A DNA stretch of 51,757 bases from Coriobacteriaceae bacterium AF08-21 (lineage in GTDB: Bacteria; Actinomycetota; Coriobacteriia; Coriobacteriales; Coriobacteriaceae): the NCBI GenBank assembly GCA_027687465.1, contig JAQCQR010000017.1, positions 1 through 51,757 of the forward strand, written 5' to 3'. The first letter of the stretch is position 1. Each line of letters opens with the position of its first letter. Below, one piece after another: positions 17,110-25,102 of the stretch. The notes beneath the pieces are model-generated. The model saw only the letters and a program-made list of their open reading frames with translations, was not told where the DNA came from and did no database searches. The translations under genes were made by a program, and so were the position numbers.

Positions 17110-17550
17110 CTAGAGCAGGCCCATGCTGGTCAGGATCGTGTAGCCCATAAAGATGACAAACGCGATGAGGGCAAGGACAATGATGATTTTTTGAGCCGGC
17201 GCCATGCCAGGGATCTCGTTCTCGCCCGTAGGCTCCTTGGAGGTAACCATGCGCTGGGCAAAGGTCATCTCGTCACGGCTCGGCTTGGGCTCGACGGACT
17301 TGGAACGAGCGACCTTTTTAGGCTGAGGTTTAGGTGCGGTGGGCGCGGGCTTCGCGGCGGCGGGCTTGGGCGCGGGGGCGACGTTCGCGGCGGCCTCCTC
17401 GGCCTTCTCGCGCTCGGCACGCAGGGCGGCCAGCTCCTCACGCTCGCGGCGTGCCTCTTCCTGGGCCTCGCGACGAGCTTTCTCGGCGCGGAGCTCTTCC
17501 AACTCGGCGCGTTCCTCGGCAGACAGTGGTTGGGACTCAAGCTTGGCCAT
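17110..17550 (-). CDS. coiled-coil protein with C-terminal membrane anchor, unknown function
   Basis: Not a recognised family. 146 residues in three parts: a highly charged helical region, about residues 9-60, rich in Glu/Arg/Ala (EEARREREELAALRAE) that should form a coiled coil; a Pro/Ala/Lys-rich linker (about 65-95); and a single C-terminal transmembrane helix (IIIVLALIAFVIFMGYTIL), which makes it look tail-anchored. ATG at 17550 is chosen because GAAAGGGC precedes it. The gene's leader overlaps the terminator of the upstream tRNA gene. Confidence 0.6.
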   Translation of the reverse strand: MAKLESQPLSAEERAELEELRAEKARREAQEEARREREELAALRAEREKAEEAAANVAPAPKPAAAKPAPTAPKPQPKKVARSKSVEPKPSRDEMTFAQRMVTSKEPTGENEIPGMAPAQKIIIVLALIAFVIFMGYTILTSMGLL

Positions 17551-17569
17551 GGTACAGCCCTTTCTTTTA

Positions 17570-17599
17570 AAAAAAGCCGCCGACACAATGTCAGCGGCT
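17570..17599 (-). terminator. tRNA-Ala terminator
   Basis: Stem AGCCGCTGAC and GTCGGCGGCT (one wobble) with 5-nt loop and a run of seven Ts on the minus strand, directly after the tRNA 3' end. Confidence 0.8.
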
Positions 17600-17614
17600 T
17601 ATCAAATCCAAGGG

Positions 17615-17687
17615 TGGAGACGAAGGGAGTCGAACCCTCGGCCTCTGCCATGCGACGGCAGCGCTCTCCCAACTGAGCTACGTCCCC
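17615..17687 (-). tRNA. tRNA-Ala(CGC)
   Basis: Minus-strand cloverleaf of 73 nt: acceptor GGGGACG with CGTCTCC (one G-T pair) and discriminator A, D arm GCTC/GAGC, anticodon stem CTGCC/GGCAG with loop GTCGCAT giving anticodon CGC (17652-17654), and T arm GAGGG-TTCGACT-CCCTT. Reads the Ala codon GCG. The CCA end is not encoded (CCC follows). It has its own terminator. Confidence 0.93.
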
Positions 17688-17740
17688 AGGACAAGTCGAT
17701 ATTTTACCTACGGCTCGCCAACTGTCAACGCCCAATACCC

Positions 17741-17760
17741 AGTCTTTTTGGGACGGGGCT
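17741..17760. repeat. partial family D repeat
   Basis: Twenty bases identical to 17805-17824, containing TTTGGGACGGGGCT. A direct repeat of part of the left arm of the long inverted repeat that follows. Confidence 0.8.
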
Positions 17761-17801
17761 TTTTTGACTACTTTCGGATGCCGGTTCGGCCCCACACCGG
17801 G

Positions 17802-17910
17802 AGTAGTCTTTTTGGGACGGGGCTGTTTTAGCTACCCCTGCCGCTGTTCGGCCAAACCGTTCGCGCTGCCTGTCGGGGTAGCTAAAACAGCCCCGTCCCA
17901 AAAGACTACT
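17802..17910. repeat. long inverted repeat, family D
   Basis: Left arm 17802-17838 and right arm 17875-17910 are complementary over about 36 bp with a single extra T, separated by a 36-nt GC-rich centre. The arms run AGTAGTCTTTT, GGGACGGGGCTG, TTTTAGCTACCCC. It lies between the tRNA gene (divergent side) and the 3' end of the radical SAM gene and contains no open frame. Confidence 0.9.
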
Positions 17911-17914
17911 TCTA

Positions 17915-17947
17915 ATGATTTTTTAATCCCCGTCCCAGAAAAATCAT
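17915..17947. repeat. small palindrome with GGGACGGGG loop
   Basis: Nine-bp stem ATGATTTTT/AAAAATCAT whose loop, read on the minus strand, carries CTGGGACGGGGATT. Just downstream of the radical SAM gene, so it may also help terminate it. Confidence 0.7.
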
Positions 17948-17958
17948 CGGCGAGCGCA

Positions 17959-18897
17959 CTACTTTGCGCTGGTGAGGACGCCGGTGGTGTCGAACGCCGG
18001 GGTGAAGCTCTCGTCTACCGCTCCGCCTTCTTGCCAAAACATCGTCGTAAAGCCCAGGTCATCGGCATGGTCGAGCACCTGCTCGTACTCCTCGCGCGTC
18101 ACGGCGCGCGCCAGGTCGCCGCCTTGTTCGCGCATGAGGGCATTGGGCGTGTACTGGTTCATGACCGAGATCGGCACGTCGCCCACCGTCTGCCACACCA
18201 GGTCCAACACGCGGCACGAATCGTCCGCATGCCCCGGCAGCACCAGATGACGCACGATTATGCCGCGCTTCATGAGCCCGTCCCCGTCTACCAGCTCTCC
18301 CCCGCGGCGCTCAATTTCGCGCGCCATCTGGGCCAGACCCGACACAGCCACGCGCGGGTAGTCCTTAATATGAGAGAGTGACTGCGCAAGCGCCGCATTG
18401 GCATACTTAAAGTCGGTAAGCCACACGTCGACCAAATCGCCGAGCGCCGCCACGGCACCCGCACGCTCATAACCGCTCGTGTTGTAGACGATTGGAATGA
18501 CCAGTCCGCGCTCCCGAGCTGCGGCAATCGCGGCCGGCAGCAGGTGAGCATAATGCGTCGCCGTCACCAGATTGATGTTATTGGCACCTTGGTCCTGCAG
18601 CTCCAGCATAATCTCGACCAGGCGCTCGGGCGAAATCTCAAGCCCAAAATTGCCCGTCGAGATCTCGTGGTTCTGGCAATAGATACATTTGAGCGAGCAG
18701 CCGCTAAAGAAGATCGTGCCCGAACCGGCCTCGCCCGAGATAGGCGGCTCCTCCCACATATGAAGCGCCGCGCGGGCCACCTTGAGCGTGTCATCGGCAC
18801 CGCATACGCCGTGCGCACCCTCGTCGCGCACCGCACCGCAACGGCGCGGACACAAATGGCAGGCGGGCGAAAAAAGTTCGGTCAACGGCGTCGGCAT
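17959..18897 (-). CDS. PflX-like radical SAM protein
   Basis: Member of the radical SAM superfamily related to pyruvate formate-lyase activating enzyme; the target is unknown. 312 residues. An N-terminal Cys cluster (CHLCPRRCG...GVCG) precedes the [4Fe-4S]/SAM motif CSLKCIYCQNHEIS near residue 70. Further family marks are QDQGANNINLVTATHY and RHLVLPGH. ATG at 18897 has GGAG about 9 bp upstream; an in-frame TTG five codons earlier would remove that spacing. Monocistronic, oxygen-sensitive chemistry fitting an anaerobe. Glycyl-radical activation is inference from similarity; no glycyl-radical enzyme gene is nearby. Confidence 0.82.
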   Translation of the reverse strand: MPTPLTELFSPACHLCPRRCGAVRDEGAHGVCGADDTLKVARAALHMWEEPPISGEAGSGTIFFSGCSLKCIYCQNHEISTGNFGLEISPERLVEIMLELQDQGANNINLVTATHYAHLLPAAIAAARERGLVIPIVYNTSGYERAGAVAALGDLVDVWLTDFKYANAALAQSLSHIKDYPRVAVSGLAQMAREIERRGGELVDGDGLMKRGIIVRHLVLPGHADDSCRVLDLVWQTVGDVPISVMNQYTPNALMREQGGDLARAVTREEYEQVLDHADDLGFTTMFWQEGGAVDESFTPAFDTTGVLTSAK

Positions 18898-18997
18898 AAA
18901 AACATGCTCCAAAACAACGATTCAGCAGCTCAAACGTAAAGGGACCAACCGCACAGACGGCTCGAGCCCAAGGCGCCGTAATCGTCCGACACGATTT

Positions 18998-19025
18998 TTG
19001 TAATGTCAAGACTGGAATCGATAAA
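18998..19025 (+). promoter_or_regulatory. candidate promoter of the structured RNA
   Basis: TTGTAA (18998-19003) and GATAAA (19020-19025) with a 16-bp spacer would start transcription near 19031. Confidence 0.4.
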
Positions 19026-19027
19026 GT

Positions 19028-19190
19028 GCCGCTTTATGATGTAGGTATTCCGCCCCCCGCGGAGCAACTGGGTGAGCCGTCGCGTTAATTTAGGGAGCCC
19101 ACACAGTCGTACCTAGTACAGGTATCCTTCGTTGTTAAGGACGCTGGAACAGTCGATGAGGGCACCCACCTGTTTTAGGTGGGTTCATTT
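19028..19190 (+). ncRNA. ssrS: candidate 6S RNA
   Basis: A stretch of about 160 nt with no open frame but a promoter-like start and an intrinsic terminator (ACCCACCT, loop, AGGTGGGT, then TTCATTTT). Local complementarities such as TACCT/AGGTA, CCTT/AAGG and CTGGGTGAGC with GCCCACACAG suggest a long interrupted hairpin. The block CGGAGCAACTGGGTGAGC resembles the conserved CTCCGCGG-TTGGTGAGC part of 6S RNA, and the GGCACCCACCT...AGGTGGGTTCA ending is like that of Gram-positive 6S RNAs as I remember them. Identification is from memory of the family, not from a covariance search. The alternative is an unnamed small RNA. Confidence 0.5.
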
Positions 19191-19422
19191 TCGTAACGTG
19201 GGGGGTGGTTTTTATTTGCCGAAAACCACCATTACAGCCCATATGGATCCCCGCCGGTATCCCGACAATCCATCGACAACATCCCAATATCTGGTAAGCG
19301 CGTGATTATCGCTGCGTGCAATTCCATGCACCCCCCTTGGTCGAGTATCATGATTCGGCTATGCCCTTTGCGCATGGCGTTCTTCTGACCTTTCCCTTCG
19401 ACGCTTGGCGGTTTTTAGATTC

Positions 19423-20622
19423 ATGGCTTCATCCCCGAGCTACATACCGTACCTATGCGTGGCAGCGGCGGCCTTTATCACGACCTTCCTCATGGTGCCC
19501 CTGGTCAAGCGCTTGGCAATTAAGCTCGACGCCGTCGACTATCCTTCCAAGCGCCGCATCAACACCAAGCCCATCCCGCGTTTGGGCGGAACGGCGGTGT
19601 TTTTGGGCCTGGTCGTTGCCTGCATTGTGCAAATCCTAGGCACCTGGCACCTAGGCTGGCCGCCCGTCCTGGTGCCGCACCCGCGCCTTCACATTAGCTA
19701 TCCCATGCTGGCGCTCTCCTTTACCGTCATCTTTGCGACCGGCGCTATCGACGACGTCATCCAGCTCAAGCCCAAGCAAAAGCTGGCCGGACAGGTCCTC
19801 GCTGCGCTCATCGCCTGCGTGGGTGGCCTGCGCATCGGCGTCATCGTCAACCCGTTTGCCCCCGGCGAAATCATGCTCGGATGGCTCGCCTACCCCATCA
19901 CCGTGATCTATCTGGTGGCATTCACCAACATCATTAACCTCATCGACGGCCTCGACGGCTTAGCCACGGGCATCTGCGGCATCGCGTCGTTCACCATGTT
20001 TTCGATGGCCGTTCTCTCGGGCCGCATCGACGCCGCCGCGCTCTCCATTGCGCTCTTTGGCGCCTGTCTGGCCTTTTTGCGCTACAACTTCAACCCCGCA
20101 AGCATCTTCTTGGGCGACTCGGGGTCGCTGCTTCTGGGCTTTGCGCTGGGCTCCATCTCGCTACTCAACGTGAGCCGCACCGCCGCGCTCACCTCGCTTA
20201 TCATCCCGCTCATCGTTGCCGGCGTGCCCATCATCGACACGTTTAGCGCCATCGTGCGCCGCAAGCGCGCCCACATTAGCATCGGGCAGGCCGACAAGGG
20301 CCACATCCACCACCGCCTGATCCAAGAGGGCTACAACCAAAAGCAGGCTGTGCTGCTCATCTATGCCTGGTGCATTATGCTTTCGGCCGGCGCCGCCGCG
20401 ATCAACCAGGTCGAGGTGCCCATGCGCGTGCTCATCTTTACCGTGCTCGCCATTGGCTCGGCGGCCTTTGCCAAGCATCTACATCTGTTTGAGCCCGTGC
20501 TGCGCCACCATTACAACAAGCGCACGCACGAGGACGAGCTCGTCACCCCCGACGATCCCGCCTTTAAGCAGGAGGAGCAGGCAGCCGAGGAACGTAAGGA
20601 AGAGCGCCACCACAAGCTCTAG
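19423..20622 (+). CDS. undecaprenyl-phosphate sugar-1-phosphate transferase (WecA/TagO type)
   Basis: Polytopic membrane enzyme that moves a sugar-1-phosphate, probably GlcNAc-1-P, from its UDP donor onto undecaprenyl phosphate, starting teichoic acid or cell-surface glycan synthesis. 399 residues, about ten or eleven transmembrane helices. Family motifs: PRLGG in the first loop, the Mg-binding GAIDDVIQLKP, NLIDGLDGLATG, FLGDSGSLLLGF, and the C-terminal HIHHRL that separates WecA/TagO from MraY. A charged tail rich in Glu/Lys follows the last helix. ATG at 19423 is used; a TTG six codons earlier is possible. The later flippase gene near 27 kb could serve the same surface polymer, which is inference. 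Confidence 0.87.
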   Translation: MASSPSYIPYLCVAAAAFITTFLMVPLVKRLAIKLDAVDYPSKRRINTKPIPRLGGTAVFLGLVVACIVQILGTWHLGWPPVLVPHPRLHISYPMLALSFTVIFATGAIDDVIQLKPKQKLAGQVLAALIACVGGLRIGVIVNPFAPGEIMLGWLAYPITVIYLVAFTNIINLIDGLDGLATGICGIASFTMFSMAVLSGRIDAAALSIALFGACLAFLRYNFNPASIFLGDSGSLLLGFALGSISLLNVSRTAALTSLIIPLIVAGVPIIDTFSAIVRRKRAHISIGQADKGHIHHRLIQEGYNQKQAVLLIYAWCIMLSAGAAAINQVEVPMRVLIFTVLAIGSAAFAKHLHLFEPVLRHHYNKRTHEDELVTPDDPAFKQEEQAAEERKEERHHKL

Positions 20623-20783
20623 GGTAAGCTGCCGAGGATGCGTCCAGACGCCGCCGGCCAAACGTGCAGCCACGCCGCGCCCATCGCACAAGCCGCCGCT
20701 CTCCCGCCCCTCGCCTACTTACGACCCGCCCCTCCAATAAACGCGTTATCATCTTGACCCATGAACATACGTTAGGAGCAATT

Positions 20784-21833
20784 ATGCCAAACGAGAACAG
20801 CTACGAAGTCGCGCTGCAGAAGAGCAACGCCATTCGCGAGGGCCTGGCCAAGACGCCCGACAAGTTCACCATGCTCACCGGCGACCGCCCCACCGGCCGT
20901 CTGCATCTGGGTCACTACTTCGGCACCCTCAAGGGCCGTGTTGAGCTGCAGAACATGGGCGCCAAGACCAACGTGCTCATCGCCGACTACCAAGTCATCA
21001 CTGACCGCGATACGACCGAGCACATCCAGGACAACGTGTACAACATGGTCATGGACTACCTTGCCTGCGGCATCGACCCCGACAAGACCATGATCTACGC
21101 GCACTCCGCCGTGCCCGCCGCCAACCAGCTCATGCTGCCGTTCCTGTCGCTGGTCTCCGAGGCCGAGCTGGCGCGCAACCCCACGGTCAAGGCCGAGATG
21201 GAGGCCTCGGGCCACGAGCTCACCGGCCTTCTGCTCACCTACCCGGTGCACCAGGCCTGCGACATCCTGTTCTGCAAGGGCAATGTGGTGCCCGTCGGTC
21301 GCGACCAGCTGCCGCACATCGAGCTCACCCGCACCATCGCCCGCCGCTTTAACAACCGCTACGGCAAAGTGTTCCCCGAGGTCGAAGCGCTGCTGTCCGA
21401 GACCCCGCTACTGCCGGGCCTGGACGGTCGCAAGATGAGCAAGAGCTACGGCAACGCCATCAACATCTCGATGACCGCCGAGGAGACGGCCAAGCGCATC
21501 AAGAAGAGCCAGACCGACTCCGAGCGCATGATCACATTCGATCCCGAGAACCGCCCCGGCGTGTCCGGTCTGCTTTCGACGGCCGCCATCTGCACTGGCC
21601 GTTCCGAGGTCGAGATTGCCGAAGAGATTGGCATGGGCGGCTCCGGCCAGCTCAAGAAGTACGTGACCGAGGCCGTCAACGAGTACTTCGCGCCGATCCG
21701 CGAGCGTCGTCAGCGCTACGAAAACGACCTGGACTATGTGAAGGACGTGCTGCACGAGGGCAACCGTCGCGCCAACGAGATTGCCGAGCAGACCCTGGCC
21801 GAGGTTCAGGACGCCATGGGCATGGTGTACTAG
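20784..21833 (+). CDS. trpS: tryptophanyl-tRNA synthetase
   Basis: Class I aminoacyl-tRNA synthetase charging tRNA-Trp. 349 residues, near the bacterial norm of 330-350. The HIGH counterpart LHLGHYFGTL is at about residues 40-49, and KMSKS is in GRKMSKSYGN near 217. The tryptophan-binding region contains TDRDT and YPVHQACDILF. ATG at 20784 with TAGGAGCAATT upstream. Monocistronic and followed by two hairpins. No T-box leader is visible upstream. Confidence 0.96.
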   Translation: MPNENSYEVALQKSNAIREGLAKTPDKFTMLTGDRPTGRLHLGHYFGTLKGRVELQNMGAKTNVLIADYQVITDRDTTEHIQDNVYNMVMDYLACGIDPDKTMIYAHSAVPAANQLMLPFLSLVSEAELARNPTVKAEMEASGHELTGLLLTYPVHQACDILFCKGNVVPVGRDQLPHIELTRTIARRFNNRYGKVFPEVEALLSETPLLPGLDGRKMSKSYGNAINISMTAEETAKRIKKSQTDSERMITFDPENRPGVSGLLSTAAICTGRSEVEIAEEIGMGGSGQLKKYVTEAVNEYFAPIRERRQRYENDLDYVKDVLHEGNRRANEIAEQTLAEVQDAMGMVY

Positions 21834-21858
21834 GCAAAGCGCCTTCGCACAACATAGA

Positions 21859-21926
21859 CGGTGAGGCTGAATCCTCACCGAAACAGGAACAGGCCCGCTG
21901 GCAGATAGTTGCCAGCGGGCCTGTTC
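21859..21926 (+). terminator. two hairpins after trpS
   Basis: CGGTGAGG/CCTCACCG (21859-21880), then a perfect 17-bp stem GAACAGGCCCGCTGGCA with its complement (21887-21926). Neither has a clear T run, so this may be a termination or mRNA-protecting structure. Confidence 0.6.
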
Positions 21927-22108
21927 CCGAAGTACACCGTTGAATCGCACAGAGGGGAGGAATGCGAATCAAACTCAACAGGGCAGGCTTTTTCATCGCC
22001 TATTGCCTGCTCCGTTGCTGAAAACAATATAGTTCACCGTGGTTTACTTTGCTGCGACAAACCGCGCCGACATACCTTCTCCATAAGTTAACCTCGGTAA
22101 ACCTGCCA

Positions 22109-22147
22109 AAACCACCACAAAGGGGATAGGCACCTTTGTGGTGGTTT
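22109..22147. repeat. palindrome family B, copy 1
   Basis: 15-bp stem AAACCACCACAAAGG with its complement. The loop region reads GGGGATAGGCACC, one base from the GGGGACAGG of other copies. Confidence 0.88.
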
Positions 22148-22164
22148 AAGCCACGGCAGAGCCG

Positions 22165-22485
22165 CTAGAGCCCTGCAGGCCAGCGACAGGCGGCCAAGTC
22201 GACGTGCACGGGATCGGTAAATGCCACGCCCTCCCCCATTAAGAGCTCACGCTGAGCATCGGGTCCGCCAAAGGCGAAGCCCTCGCAAATGCGGCCATCG
22301 GCAAACACCACGCGATGACAGGGAATCTGACCAGGGCGCGGATTGCTGTGCAGGGCATACCCCACGTACCGCGCACTTCGTGGACGACCGGCAAGCAGCG
22401 CCACCTGACCGTAGGTGGCGACCATCCCCTCGGGAATCTGCTCGACCACCTCGTACACCCGATCAAAAAAGCCCTCAGACGCCAT
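22165..22485 (-). CDS. MGMT-family small alkyltransferase-like protein
   Basis: Resembles the C-terminal DNA-binding and active-site domain of O6-alkylguanine-DNA alkyltransferase: a winged helix with GMVATYGQVALLAGRPRSAR, then the active-site loop IPCHRVV with an intact Cys. 106 residues, so the N-terminal domain of full Ogt/Ada is absent. Members of this short type include alkyltransferase-like proteins, but those usually have Trp in place of Cys; here the Cys is present, so repair activity is possible. ATG at 22485 follows AAGGGAGCGAGC. It lies on the same strand as degV but is separated by a family B palindrome. Confidence 0.78.
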   Translation of the reverse strand: MASEGFFDRVYEVVEQIPEGMVATYGQVALLAGRPRSARYVGYALHSNPRPGQIPCHRVVFADGRICEGFAFGGPDAQRELLMGEGVAFTDPVHVDLAACRWPAGL

Positions 22486-22514
22486 TGCTCGCTCCCTTCC
22501 ACCCGGAATAGCAT

Positions 22515-22551
22515 AAACCACCACAAAGGTGCCCGCCCTTTGTGGTGGTTT
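22515..22551. repeat. palindrome family B, copy 2
   Basis: 15-bp stem AAACCACCACAAAGG and its complement. On the minus strand the loop reads AAAGGGCGGGCACC. It lies between the degV stop and the alkyltransferase-like start. Confidence 0.88.
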
Positions 22552-22562
22552 TGGCAGGTGGG

Positions 22563-23417
22563 CTAGTTAACGGGCTGGAAGAAGGCTACGGCTACGGCGC
22601 CGGGGCCTACATGGGTGCCGATGGTGGCGCCGATGGTGTGAACGGGCAGTTCGCCCTCGGTGTGGCCAGCCCACAGTGCCGCGCTGTCCTCGATATACTT
22701 CTTGAGCACCGCATCCGAAAGGCCCGTATAGCCGAGCGCCAGCGGCATGGAGAAGTCGACGCCGCCCGCCTTTTCGACTTTCTGGTTCAGTAGGTTGCGA
22801 CCGTTCTTGGAACCGCGCGCCTTGCCCAGCTGCACGATGAGACCGTCCTCGGCAGCCACGACCGGCTTCACGTTGAGCAGCGTGCCCACGGCGCCGGCCG
22901 CAGCAGACAGACGACCGCCGCGTACCAGGTACTCCAGCGTCTCGAGCAGGCCGATGACGACCACGCGGTCGCGCACGGCCTCGACCGCCGCCGCGATCTG
23001 GGCCGCACTACGGCCCTCGTCCACCAAGCGCAGCGCATACTCGACCAGCACGCGCTCGCCCAAGGTCACGTTATTGCTGTCTACCACGAACACGTCGCCA
23101 CCTGGCGCCTCGGCAAGTGCCGTACGAGCACTCTGGTTGGTGCCCGAAAGCTTGGCGCCCACGGTAATAATCACCGCCTCGTCGCCGGCCTCACGCGCCT
23201 CGGCAATCGCCTGCGAAAACGCGTACGGGTTGACCTGACCAGTCTTGGGCAGCTCATCGCGCTCCACGAGCATCTCGTAAAAGCGCTGGTGATCGATGTC
23301 GACGCCATCCATATACACATTGGTGCCAAAGGTAACGGACAGCGGCAGAACACGCAGAGCGGGGTGCTCAGCCGGCGTCATATCGCTCGCGGAATCGGTA
23401 ATAATACGAATGGACAT
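22563..23417 (-). CDS. DegV-family fatty-acid-binding protein
   Basis: DegV/FakB-type protein that binds a fatty acid; FakB proteins present it to the kinase FakA for phospholipid synthesis. 284 residues, the normal size. N-terminal IRIITDSASDM, VNPYAF, the ligand-site TVGAKLSGTNQSA with conserved Ser/Thr, then LETLEYLVRGGRLS and LLNVKPVV, and the final HVGPGAVAVAF. ATG at 23417 with GAAAGGATT upstream. The MarR-type regulator gene 119 bp upstream on the same strand may control it. Whether it is a FakB partner cannot be told since no fakA is in the window. Confidence 0.88.
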   Translation of the reverse strand: MSIRIITDSASDMTPAEHPALRVLPLSVTFGTNVYMDGVDIDHQRFYEMLVERDELPKTGQVNPYAFSQAIAEAREAGDEAVIITVGAKLSGTNQSARTALAEAPGGDVFVVDSNNVTLGERVLVEYALRLVDEGRSAAQIAAAVEAVRDRVVVIGLLETLEYLVRGGRLSAAAGAVGTLLNVKPVVAAEDGLIVQLGKARGSKNGRNLLNQKVEKAGGVDFSMPLALGYTGLSDAVLKKYIEDSAALWAGHTEGELPVHTIGATIGTHVGPGAVAVAFFQPVN

Positions 23418-23536
23418 AGCGAATCCTTTCTTGCGCGGACCTCGCGCGGGGAATTTTGACAGCAATGCCCCGGCACGGTATACGCGCTCAAACGGGACTA
23501 TGCAGTTGTTAATTGGAGGCAAATACCTTGGTAGCC

Positions 23537-23986
23537 TTAGATCTCGCGCAAGGTGTTGAGGATCGTGCGCAGCGACGCATACATCTGCTCGCGCTGCTCC
23601 ACACCCATGGCCTTGCCGGTGGTATCGAGCACATCGCGAATGATGCGATCGGCCTCGTTCATGCTCTCGCCGCCCAGGGCAGTCAGGCGCACCGGAGCAC
23701 GGTACTTGACGGCCGCATCACCCGAGTCGTCAACCTCGACGTAGCCGCCCTCCTCCAGATGTGCCAGTGTGCGCGAAACGGCGGCGCGGGTAACGCCTGC
23801 CATGCGGGCGAGGTCGGCGCCAGTCAGGCCGTCCTTGCTGCGCTCAAGATAGTACAGGCACATGACATCGGAGCCCTTAAGGCCGAGCCTTGCGCCTTCG
23901 GACGTCTTGATGCGCTGAATCTCCTTGTAGAGGCCACTGATCAGTCCGACAAAGTCCTCAAAACGTGTCTCGTCGTTCTGCTGCAT
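23537..23986 (-). CDS. MarR-family transcriptional regulator
   Basis: Winged-helix dimeric repressor of 149 residues. The helix-turn-helix and wing are in GLTGADLARMAGVTRAAVSRTLAHLEEGGYVEV (about residues 53-81), flanked by the helices used for dimerisation. Transcribed toward degV with a gap of 119 bp, so a role in controlling degV or fatty-acid metabolism is possible but inferred from neighbourhood. Ligand unknown. ATG at 23986 is the natural start; upstream GGCGGTCGTCGCC gives only a modest ribosome site. Confidence 0.85.
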   Translation of the reverse strand: MQQNDETRFEDFVGLISGLYKEIQRIKTSEGARLGLKGSDVMCLYYLERSKDGLTGADLARMAGVTRAAVSRTLAHLEEGGYVEVDDSGDAAVKYRAPVRLTALGGESMNEADRIIRDVLDTTGKAMGVEQREQMYASLRTILNTLREI

Positions 23987-24091
23987 GGCGACGACCGCCT
24001 TTCGCTTATATGATGCTAACGGGTAAACATCTTAGCCGCATGTCCGAACCTCCGTACCCAAATATCCCATTTGTTAACCCATCAACATAAA

Positions 24092-24128
24092 AACCACCAC
24101 AAAGGGGACAGTCACCTTTGTGGTGGTT
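24092..24128. repeat. palindrome family B, copy 3
   Basis: 14-bp stem AACCACCACAAAGG with its complement; loop GGGACAGTCA. Confidence 0.88.
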
Positions 24129-24155
24129 CGGGGCATCAATAGGTTCTAGGCACCG

Positions 24156-24875
24156 CTACAGCTCCACGCAGGGATTGTCGCGGGCCACAAGGGTCTTAAC
24201 GACAACCGTCGCTCCCAGATAGCGCTCGAGCAGCTCGGCCAAGCGATCGATGGCGGCCTGGCAGTCCCCCATCCGCTCGGGCTCCACGCACTCAATCGCC
24301 AGAAATGCGTCCGCCGAATCGTCGGACAGCGCCGTGCGAACGCCATCGCGCCAGTTCCAGCAACGGCACACGGCGCCCGCATCATCGATGTAGGCAAGCT
24401 CGCCGGGCAGCGTCGGATCATCCGCCTCCTCGCCAAGTGGCAAGAACGCGTCGCCGCCGTCGGTCACCGCCAGGCGCAGATTGCCCTCAATAGCATGCAA
24501 ATCCTCACCGCCAACGGGCAGCGCATAAGTCAACGAAATCGTGTTGTAGATATCCACCGCAGGCGTGATGTGGCCGACCGGCTTGCCTTTGAGCACGCGC
24601 TTGAGCAGGTTCTCAACTGAGCAACGCGCGCCCTTCTTGGTCTTGAACAGGCGATACGCCTCGCGCCATGCCTTAACCGGCGCATTCTCGCTGATGGTAT
24701 CGCTTGTCAGGTGGCGCTCCGCATCGATGTTGGCGCGGTCAAGCAGCGCGGCGATCGCATCCACGTCCTCCTGGGGAATCTGAGCCGCGGGCTTCATGCC
24801 CTTTACAATCACGACGCCGACCACCGCCTGCGGAAACAGCTCCCAAAATGAATCCTCGGCAACAAAGCCCTTCAT
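24156..24875 (-). CDS. B3/4 tRNA-binding-domain protein
   Basis: Stand-alone B3/4 domain, related to the editing domain of the phenylalanyl-tRNA synthetase beta subunit. 239 residues. Typical features are the N-terminal VVGVVIVKGM, SVENLLKRVLKGKPVGHITPAVDIYNTISLTYALPVGGEDL, and the C-terminal VRTALSDDSADAFLAIE. Homologues are uncharacterised; a trans-editing role on mischarged tRNA is a reasonable guess. ATG at 24875 is chosen for GAAGGGAG upstream; an earlier in-frame ATG at 24890 overlaps that site. Downstream of pckA on the same strand but beyond its terminator. Confidence 0.78.
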   Translation of the reverse strand: MKGFVAEDSFWELFPQAVVGVVIVKGMKPAAQIPQEDVDAIAALLDRANIDAERHLTSDTISENAPVKAWREAYRLFKTKKGARCSVENLLKRVLKGKPVGHITPAVDIYNTISLTYALPVGGEDLHAIEGNLRLAVTDGGDAFLPLGEEADDPTLPGELAYIDDAGAVCRCWNWRDGVRTALSDDSADAFLAIECVEPERMGDCQAAIDRLAELLERYLGATVVVKTLVARDNPCVEL

Positions 24876-24921
24876 ACGCTCTCCCTTCATTGTGCGCGCC
24901 CAAGCGAGGGCACCTAAACAA

Positions 24922-25005
24922 AAAGCGCCCTCACGGCAGCCACCTTCTAAGTCCTACGGTGCCGCCACAAGAGCGCTTACGCTGTCCCCATCCGGAGAAG
25001 GGGAC
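24922..25005 (-). terminator. structured region after pckA, probable terminator
   Basis: On the minus strand an imperfect stem of about 20 bp, AAGCGCTC..GGCGGCACC with GGTGGCTGCCG..GGCGCTT, is followed by TTTTTG. Just before it is GTCCCC/GGGGAC (24984-25005) with a 10-nt loop. Confidence 0.6.
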
Positions 25006-25046
25006 GATATGTCAGGCGTATTGTAACCCGAGTCATCCGCCCAAGC

Positions 25047-25087
25047 AAAACCACCACAAAGGTACCTGTCCCCTTTGTGGTGGTTTT
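25047..25087. repeat. palindrome family B, copy 4
   Basis: 16-bp stem AAAACCACCACAAAGG with complement. The minus-strand loop is GGGACAGGTA. Lies 15 bp after the pckA stop. Confidence 0.88.
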
Positions 25088-25102
25088 GGGTCTGAAGCAA
25101 CG

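Larger units (their letters stand above)
18898..19422. other. 525-base stretch between radical SAM gene and wecA-like gene
   Basis: Holds a structured RNA candidate with promoter and terminator (about 18998-19190), a small hairpin GGTGGTTTT/AAAACCACC at 19204-19230, and an AT-richer part to 19420 that should carry the promoter of the wecA-like gene. No protein-coding frame is convincing. Confidence 0.5.
21834..22164. other. 331-base stretch between trpS and the alkyltransferase-like gene
   Basis: After the trpS hairpins it is AT-richer and holds the family B palindrome at 22109-22147. A frame at 21909-22091 begins inside a hairpin and resembles no protein. Confidence 0.45.
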
